From: Candidatus Bipolaricaulota bacterium
GTDB taxonomy: Bacteria > Bipolaricaulota > Bipolaricaulia > Bipolaricaulales > Bipolaricaulaceae
NCBI GenBank assembly: GCA_021163465.1
Contig: JAGGWU010000179.1
Span: 1-12,179 of the forward strand
Direction: 5' to 3'
DNA: 12,179 nt
Shown here: piece after piece, positions 7,996-12,179 of the stretch
How positions within the stretch are numbered: position 1 is the first letter of the stretch
Layout: the number at the start of each line of letters is the position of its first letter
The notes under the pieces: generated by a model
Told to the model about the DNA's origin: nothing
What the model saw: only the letters and a program-made list of their open reading frames with translations
The model's database searches: none
Made by a program: the position numbers and the translations under genes

Positions 7996-8175
7996 TCAAT
8001 CCTCCTCACCGATGATACCCGGGGAACCGTAATCTCCCATCACCCGCAGGTCGAAGGCATCGAGAAGTGGAGATGTTTGGGGAGGAGTCCGGGGCTCACG
8101 AAGGACTTTTGCCGCCTCAAGGCTCTGGAGGGCCTTGCGCCAAAGTCCCTCCATTTCGGGCATCGTGGCGGCCAT
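7996..8175 (-). pseudogene. Remnant (internally deleted) HEPN-domain protein, partner of the MNT gene
   Basis: A 59-residue ORF in the position where MNT genes normally have a HEPN partner. The start LWRKALQSLEAAKVL resembles the first HEPN helix, and the end LLDAFDLRVMGDYGSPGIIGEED resembles the final HEPN part (a DLR..gDYg..eeD pattern). The middle, including the RX4-6H ribonuclease motif and surrounding helices, is missing, and the product stops where family members continue into their last helix. Normal HEPN proteins are about 110-140 residues. Its ATG overlaps the MNT stop (TGATG), and GGGAGGGG at 8187-8194 could serve as ribosome-binding site, so it may still be translated. The stop lies within the Shine-Dalgarno region of DUF499. 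Assignment rests on motif resemblance only; it could be an unrelated small protein. Confidence 0.55.
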
Positions 8176-8510
8176 CAAACGGTGATCCCCTCCCGTTTGA
8201 GGTTCAGGAAAAGGGGGCTCGGCCTCTCCAGCGAAGCCTCGGAAGCTACGAGCACGGAAACCACTATCCCGTATCGAAGCGAAAGATCGAGGATCACATC
8301 GGAGAGCCCCTCGCGTTCGGCCAGTGGATCGTCCACCCGGTCCAGGACCACGAGGAGATCTAGGTCCGAACCCTCACTCGCCTCTCCCCGGGCGTAGGAG
8401 CCGTACACGATGAGCCGCTTGAGCCGGGAGCCGTAGATCCTCCTAAGCTCTCGTTTGAACTCTTCGAGTAACGGCTGCACTTTTTCCAGAGACCTCTTTT
8501 TCGTCATCAT
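8175..8510 (-). CDS. MNT-type minimal nucleotidyltransferase
   Basis: A 111-residue protein of the DNA polymerase beta-like minimal nucleotidyltransferase family. The catalytic signature is exact: GS (37-38), ten residues, then DLD (49-51), in YGSYARGEASEGSDLDLLVVL. Such MNT proteins pair with HEPN proteins; in studied pairs (MntA/HepT) the MNT is an antitoxin that adenylylates the HEPN ribonuclease. A clear third metal-binding acidic residue is not obvious: the strand where it is expected reads IVVSVLV. The ATG follows the methylase stop by 4 bases with no recognisable Shine-Dalgarno, so it probably depends on coupling with the upstream gene. The stop overlaps the ATG of the HEPN-like remnant. 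Because that partner lacks its catalytic core, this MNT may be orphaned. Confidence 0.85.
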   Translation of the reverse strand: MMTKKRSLEKVQPLLEEFKRELRRIYGSRLKRLIVYGSYARGEASEGSDLDLLVVLDRVDDPLAEREGLSDVILDLSLRYGIVVSVLVASEASLERPSPLFLNLKREGITV

Positions 8511-8514
8511 CTAA

Positions 8515-11184
8515 CTATAACAGCCTCAGGTCCCCCTCGATCCTCGCCCGGGTGGGGAGGAACTGGTCGAGGAGCGTGCGCTCCTCGTCGCCATCGGGGA
8601 GGACCTCGCGAAGGGCTTGAGCCAGCCTCCAGAAGGTCTCGCTCCTCGCGAGCCCCCGCTCGTCCAAGAAGCCGCGGATGCCCTCGGTATCGCCCCTATG
8701 CCAGAGCCGGAGCGCCGTCTGGAGGGCGTTGACGAGGGGATAGATCCCGCCGATCTCCCGGGAGAGGCTGCGCTCGTCCCGCTCCAGGGCACCGAGGACC
8801 CTGACTTTGTCCTTGTTCTTGCGCGCCAGGCCCGTGCGCACGAGCTCGTCGATCTCCGCCCCTTCGGCGAGGGCGAGCTTTCTGGCCTCGTCGAAGAGCA
8901 CCTCCCCCGAACCGAACGCCCAACGCCAGAGGAGGTAGAACCGGGTGGGCGGGTCCACCTCGCCCACGCCATCTTGGAACAAGCGTTCCAGGGCGTAGTC
9001 GGCCACCAGGGCCCGGACCTCGTCCAGGAAGCGCCCCACGGTGACCTCCTCCCCGGCCGGGGTTAGCACCCGCCCGTATTTGCCGAAGACCTCCAGGGCG
9101 GGCCCGATCCCGGCGACGAAGAAGTCCGCCCCGTGGATCCCGGCGCGCCAGAACTCCTCCAGGCGCCGGCGCAGGTGCTCCTCCATTTCCGGCCTTATCT
9201 CGTGGTACCAGCCGGTAGCTGCCTTTCCGGCGGGGCGTTTGCAGCAGGCGAGGAGGATGGTGGAGCGGATGGAACCTTTCTCGCGGGTATGGGTGGAGGC
9301 CTCCATCTCGGTGTGAACTGGCCAGGAGGCGGTGGGGTAGAGCCCGGCGGAAAGGAGACTCTCGATGAGCTTCTCCCAGGCGGCGGTGGAGCGGTGGGTG
9401 AACATGATCACGGCGATCCCCTCGGGCTTCAGCACGCGGTGGATTTCGCGGAACGCCTGGGTGAGGAGGCGCTCGAAGTGCTTCTTAGAGATCTCCTCGC
9501 CCTCTTTCCCGCCGCCCCAGCGGGCGGGGTTGTGGACGATCTCCTCGTCCTTGGGGGTGAGCTCGGTCTTAAACGCCTCGGGATAGAGATCGCCCACGGT
9601 GCGCTTTAGCCATACGTAGAAGAAGTCCGAGAGATCGGCGTAGGGCACGTTGTCGTAATAGGGCGGATCGACGACGACGGCGTCGAGAGAGGAACTACTA
9701 TAGGACAGTGTGACTGAGGAACCGAGACACGTTGCCGAGTTTTTGCTATTGATGTTTGCCCCTTCCATCTCTACCACCTTTGAAACCCAACTTATGCCGG
9801 CCTTCCAGTTTCCGGTCGTTTCGCTGAAGGGATTTACTTCCGCATAATCCCACGTCATGTGCAAGTGATGCCCGGCAAATGTGCTTCTCATTTTCTCTCC
9901 AGTTACATGCCAGCTGCATAACACAGAGGTATTGTTCAGCAAGAAATCTAGAGCAAACGCCAAATACGTTGTCACGGCCTTGGCGTAGTCCGGGTCGCCG
10001 GTTTCCCGCAGGATCTCCTTATGGGCCTCCCGGACCCACTTCCCGAAGGTCACCAGCGCCAGCGCCTGCCGGGGGTTGAAGTAGTTACCCCACTGGGTCA
10101 GGCCATAAGTTGGTCGAATCGAAGCCCCCTGCCCGATAGTGCCTGGAGAAGGCTCATTAGGTACAAGTGCCAATCCATTAGGCCAAGGCGAGGGTCCCCG
10201 TTTTAGCTCCTCTAGCCGTTTAGCCGCATTCTCAAAAGCAAGCCAATCTTCTTCCCGTGCGATCCAGTAGTTGCGGCCAGAGCCCCGGCCCCTAGTGGTG
10301 ACCAAAGCCACCAAGCGGTGGCCCAAATGATGTGCCTCGGCCTCCACACGGATGTACTCCGCCTTTACTGTCGCGCCGCAGACGGGGCAGACGGCGTTGG
10401 CCCGCCTGACAGTCCCCCGGGAGGGGTCGAAGCCCTCCCGCATCGCCTCCTCCAGCTCCTCCCCCCGCAGGATCTCGAACTCGATCTCCTTGCCCTTGAC
10501 CACGGGCCGCAATGCCACCTTCTTCTTGGCCTTTCTGGCAAGCCAGAACTGGCGGAAAAGGGGGATCTCCGCGCCGCAGGCAGGGGACGGGCACTTCACC
10601 GTCCGGCTCCAGATGTAGGCCACCACCGTCTCGCCGTTCGGCCCCGGGGGGTAGAACTCGGAAAGCTCCTCCCTCGCCCTCTCCAGCACCCACTCGCCCC
10701 AACGGCGGACGTCTTGGGCGAGGCGCTTTCCGTACTTCTGCGGATACTCCAAGGTCGCCTTGAGGATGAGATAGGCCACGGGGTTGTACTCGATGGCGTG
10801 GGCCTCGCACCCCAATCGTAGAGCTTCAAGGGGAATCGAGCCGCCGCCGGCCATGGGATCGAGGACCTTGGGGGCTTCCCCTCCGTTGGCGCGCCGGATC
10901 ATCTGCCGCGCCCGCTTGAGCTCGGGGTGTTCCATGCGCTCGTCATCCCGGGTCTCCCACTTGCAGAGTTTGATCACGAACTCCTTCAATTCTTTCCGTT
11001 CTTCATCGCTTTCCGGCGCGGGAACGAGGGCCCCGAACACGGCGGCCCGGGATACCACCAGGGGGCGCCTAGCCCACCACACGTGCAATGTGGAGATGTG
11101 CCCGTGGCGGATCGCCTTCTCCCGCCGCGCCTCTTCGGAAAGCTCCCTTATGGGCAAAAAATCCTCAATCAGCCTTCGTTCCAT
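8515..11184 (-). CDS. DUF1156-containing DNA methylase (adenine/cytosine amino-methyltransferase type)
   Basis: An 889-residue predicted SAM-dependent DNA methyltransferase. Residues 1-50 are the DUF1156 start, MERRLIEDFLPI followed by IRHGHISTLHVWWARRPL. The SAM-binding motif is VLDPMAGGGSIPLEAL (107-122); a zinc ribbon is suggested by Cys198 and Cys203 (CPSPAC) with Cys266 and Cys269 (CPVC); the catalytic amino-MTase motif is VVVDPPYYDNVPYADL (503-518). The SAM motif precedes DPPY by about 390 residues, leaving room for a target-recognition region. I chose ATG 11184 because the family begins MERRL and GGAGGG (11188-11193) lies just upstream; an upstream TTG at 11223 has no Shine-Dalgarno. 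In a defence context it should mark host DNA; the recognition sequence and target base are unknown. Segments around 9721-9960 and 10081-10260 are markedly less GC-rich than the rest of the gene. Confidence 0.9.
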   Translation of the reverse strand: MERRLIEDFLPIRELSEEARREKAIRHGHISTLHVWWARRPLVVSRAAVFGALVPAPESDEERKELKEFVIKLCKWETRDDERMEHPELKRARQMIRRANGGEAPKVLDPMAGGGSIPLEALRLGCEAHAIEYNPVAYLILKATLEYPQKYGKRLAQDVRRWGEWVLERAREELSEFYPPGPNGETVVAYIWSRTVKCPSPACGAEIPLFRQFWLARKAKKKVALRPVVKGKEIEFEILRGEELEEAMREGFDPSRGTVRRANAVCPVCGATVKAEYIRVEAEAHHLGHRLVALVTTRGRGSGRNYWIAREEDWLAFENAAKRLEELKRGPSPWPNGLALVPNEPSPGTIGQGASIRPTYGLTQWGNYFNPRQALALVTFGKWVREAHKEILRETGDPDYAKAVTTYLAFALDFLLNNTSVLCSWHVTGEKMRSTFAGHHLHMTWDYAEVNPFSETTGNWKAGISWVSKVVEMEGANINSKNSATCLGSSVTLSYSSSSLDAVVVDPPYYDNVPYADLSDFFYVWLKRTVGDLYPEAFKTELTPKDEEIVHNPARWGGGKEGEEISKKHFERLLTQAFREIHRVLKPEGIAVIMFTHRSTAAWEKLIESLLSAGLYPTASWPVHTEMEASTHTREKGSIRSTILLACCKRPAGKAATGWYHEIRPEMEEHLRRRLEEFWRAGIHGADFFVAGIGPALEVFGKYGRVLTPAGEEVTVGRFLDEVRALVADYALERLFQDGVGEVDPPTRFYLLWRWAFGSGEVLFDEARKLALAEGAEIDELVRTGLARKNKDKVRVLGALERDERSLSREIGGIYPLVNALQTALRLWHRGDTEGIRGFLDERGLARSETFWRLAQALREVLPDGDEERTLLDQFLPTRARIEGDLRLL

Positions 11185-11187
11185 GGG

Positions 11188-11193
11188 CCCTCC
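11188..11193 (-). promoter_or_regulatory. Shine-Dalgarno GGAGGG deciding the methylase start
   Basis: On the - strand GGAGGG ends 3 bases before ATG 11184. The spacing is short, but the competing TTG at 11223 has no Shine-Dalgarno and would add 13 residues that do not resemble the family N-terminus. Confidence 0.6.
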
Positions 11194-11219
11194 GCACTTT
11201 TTACCATCGTCACAAAAAC

Positions 11220-11582
11220 TCAAATCGGTAGTGACCGCACGCGGATCTGGTTTTCCCGTACTGAGATAATCGCCCCTCGTTCCAACTCATCCGCGGCACG
11301 TTGTAAGACTAAATCCAGATGGCGGTTCACGGATTCGGGGCGCATATCGGCCAAGCGGAAGACGATCACGCTCGGGGATGCGGCCTCGCTGAGGGCAAGC
11401 AGTTGGCCGAAATCCAGATCATGGGTGAGCAATACCCTTCCTTCATTACGGGCCTTCTCCAGGATCTCGGGGTCGGAGAGCCTATCCCAGCCACGTTCAT
11501 GCAAGTGCACGGCGTCATGCCCCCGGCTACGCAACCACCGCACCGTGACGGGAGAGATCCCCATGTCGGCTAAGAACTTCAC
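11220..11582 (-). CDS. DUF5615 PIN-like protein, probable toxin of a type II toxin-antitoxin pair
   Basis: A 120-residue protein of the DUF5615 (PIN-like, Mut7-C related) family. It opens MKFLADMGISPVTVRWLRSRGHD, where Asp6 is the first predicted metal ligand of the PIN fold, continues with LSDPEILEKARNEGRVLLTHDLDFG (Asp38, Asp55 and Asp57 are candidate acidic ligands) and has the usual SVIVFRL strand before a C-terminal helix. PIN-fold toxins are metal-dependent ribonucleases; activity of DUF5615 itself is inferred from the fold. The start is a GTG whose bases overlap the DUF433 stop (GTGA), so the two are translationally coupled. The pairing DUF433-DUF5615 is widespread. It ends about 36 bases before the methylase ATG. 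Confidence 0.9.
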   Translation of the reverse strand: MKFLADMGISPVTVRWLRSRGHDAVHLHERGWDRLSDPEILEKARNEGRVLLTHDLDFGQLLALSEAASPSVIVFRLADMRPESVNRHLDLVLQRAADELERGAIISVRENQIRVRSLPI

Positions 11583-11821
11583 TCCTTCTCCCCGACCAGT
11601 TCATAGACCCGCTCTTCAGCCAGCCAAGCGGCGTATTTCAGCGCTTGCTGAATATCCTCCGGCTCCAAATAGGGGTAGGCTTTCAGGATCTCCTCTTGGG
11701 TCATGCCATTGGCTATCAAGTTCAAGATCAGCGAGACGGTGATCCGCATCCCGCGGATACAGGCCTTGCCGCCCATGATCCGGGGGTCAAACGTGATCCG
11801 ATCGAGCCCAGGAATCTTCAT
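11579..11821 (-). CDS. DUF433 family protein, probable antitoxin
   Basis: An 80-residue DUF433 protein. Diagnostic stretches are ITFDPRIMGGKACIRGMRI (9-27) and the helix-turn-helix-like region LILNLIANGMTQEEILKAYP (31-50), followed by YLEPEDIQQALKYAAWLAEE. DUF433 proteins accompany DUF5615 PIN-like toxins as predicted DNA-binding antitoxins, which may also repress their own promoter. The ATG has GAGGGGG about 8 bases upstream, and an extended -10 element lies immediately before that. Its stop codon overlaps the GTG start of DUF5615. It is the first intact gene of the - strand block within the window. Confidence 0.92.
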   Translation of the reverse strand: MKIPGLDRITFDPRIMGGKACIRGMRITVSLILNLIANGMTQEEILKAYPYLEPEDIQQALKYAAWLAEERVYELVGEKE

Positions 11822-11839
11822 GGTTATCCCCCTCTTAAT

Positions 11840-11848
11840 TCTATATCA
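11840..11848 (-). promoter_or_regulatory. Candidate extended -10 promoter (TGATATAGA) upstream of DUF433
   Basis: On the - strand TGATATAGA matches the extended -10 pattern TGnTATAAT with one hexamer difference in the last two bases (TATAGA). No good -35 is visible, as allowed for extended -10 promoters. A start about 7 bases downstream would give a very short leader just containing the DUF433 Shine-Dalgarno. The surrounding sequence is locally AT-rich compared with neighbours. Confidence 0.4.
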
Positions 11849-11858
11849 TTCCAGCGTT

Positions 11859-11981
11859 CTACGAGCACCTTAACTCGTCCATCACCTCCTCCGGCGGAGG
11901 TAGGGTATTCATGGGATCTCTGATCGCCGGGAGACGAGGTTCCCATATGGATAGAAAATCCTCGGTCAGCCTTCGCCTCAT
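11859..11981 (-). pseudogene. Truncated duplicate of the DUF1156 methylase N-terminus
   Basis: A 40-residue frame beginning MRRRLTEDFLSIWE, which matches the intact methylase start MERRLIEDFLPIRE at 10 of 14 residues; the corresponding DNA agrees at 32 of 42 bases by my count. The similarity then stops abruptly and the frame runs out (PRLPAIRDP... to a TAG). GGGAG lies about 9 bases before its ATG, as for a genuine start. I interpret it as the stub left from an older methylase gene, now separated from the intact copy by the DUF433/DUF5615 pair. A small real protein is possible but less likely. Confidence 0.6.
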
Positions 11982-12054
11982 AATACCCACTCCCGCTCTT
12001 ATCCTCTTCTTCAACGCAAGCCCATGGAACCGGGCCTTGGGGGTCGGCGTTTCT

Positions 12055-12179
12055 TCATCCCTCTTCCTCGGCGAAAAAGCTCTCCCAGAGGCGGCGGACC
12101 TCAGGGGGAGATCCAATTCCGGGAGGAGCTTTCGGACCTCATCCCAGTCCAGCGCCGCTATGTCCTCCGCCCGGCCATA
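12055..12179 (-). pseudogene. C-terminal end of an unidentified upstream protein, apparently frameshifted in a C run
   Basis: From the window edge one frame reads AEDIAALDWDEVRKLLPELDLP, a plausible protein helix. At a run of five C (+ strand G at 12104-12108) this frame switches to unlikely sequence, while a neighbouring frame begins PEVRRLWESFFAEEEG and stops at 12055-12057. Adding a single C would join them into one continuous, natural-looking C-terminus. Either a one-base deletion has inactivated the gene's end, or the base is a sequencing or assembly error in the homopolymer. The protein is not recognisable from about 40 residues; in related loci a helicase often occupies this position, which is inference only. 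Confidence 0.5.

Noticed and set aside
11185..11223. N-terminal extension of the methylase from a TTG at 11223
   Set aside because: Adds 13 residues unlike the family, has no Shine-Dalgarno, and overlaps the DUF5615 stop; ATG 11184 gives the family-typical MERRLIEDF start.

Overview
The window is a GC-rich bacterial segment with two unrelated, tail-to-tail blocks. The + strand (1-5322) carries amino-acid metabolism and transport: the 3' end of urocanate hydratase (hutU), then a complete five-gene branched-chain/polar amino-acid ABC transporter (binding protein, two permeases, two ATPases; livJ/K-H-M-G-F order). The binding protein has a cleavable signal peptide without a lipobox cysteine, which suggests a cell with a periplasm. 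The overall style (GC-rich, Arg/Glu/Leu-rich proteins, tight packing) fits an uncultured, possibly thermophilic diderm such as Bipolaricaulota/Acetothermia, but that placement is a guess.

The - strand (12179 down to 5334) is a compact accessory operon with a defence-island character. In transcription order it contains: the C-terminal end of an unidentified upstream protein, apparently broken by a one-base frameshift; a short stub matching the N-terminus of a DUF1156 methylase; a DUF433 antitoxin and DUF5615 PIN-like toxin pair; a complete 889-residue DUF1156-type DNA methylase with a zinc ribbon, an SAM-binding motif and a DPPY motif; a MNT-type nucleotidyltransferase; a 59-residue ORF that looks like an internally deleted HEPN protein; and an 885-residue DUF499 P-loop ATPase. 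Genes overlap or are only a few bases apart, so they are probably co-transcribed from an extended -10 promoter just upstream of DUF433, and perhaps also from upstream.

DUF1156 methylase plus DUF499 ATPase is a recurrent pair in prokaryotic defence loci, usually together with a helicase. No helicase is inside this window; the broken upstream gene is the place to look. The points of greatest interest are the embedded toxin-antitoxin modules (one intact, one with a HEPN half that lacks its catalytic core), the duplicated methylase start flanking the DUF433/DUF5615 pair, and AT-richer mosaic segments in the probable target-recognition part of the methylase. The liv operon contains a heptamer-repeat hairpin between the binding-protein and permease genes.
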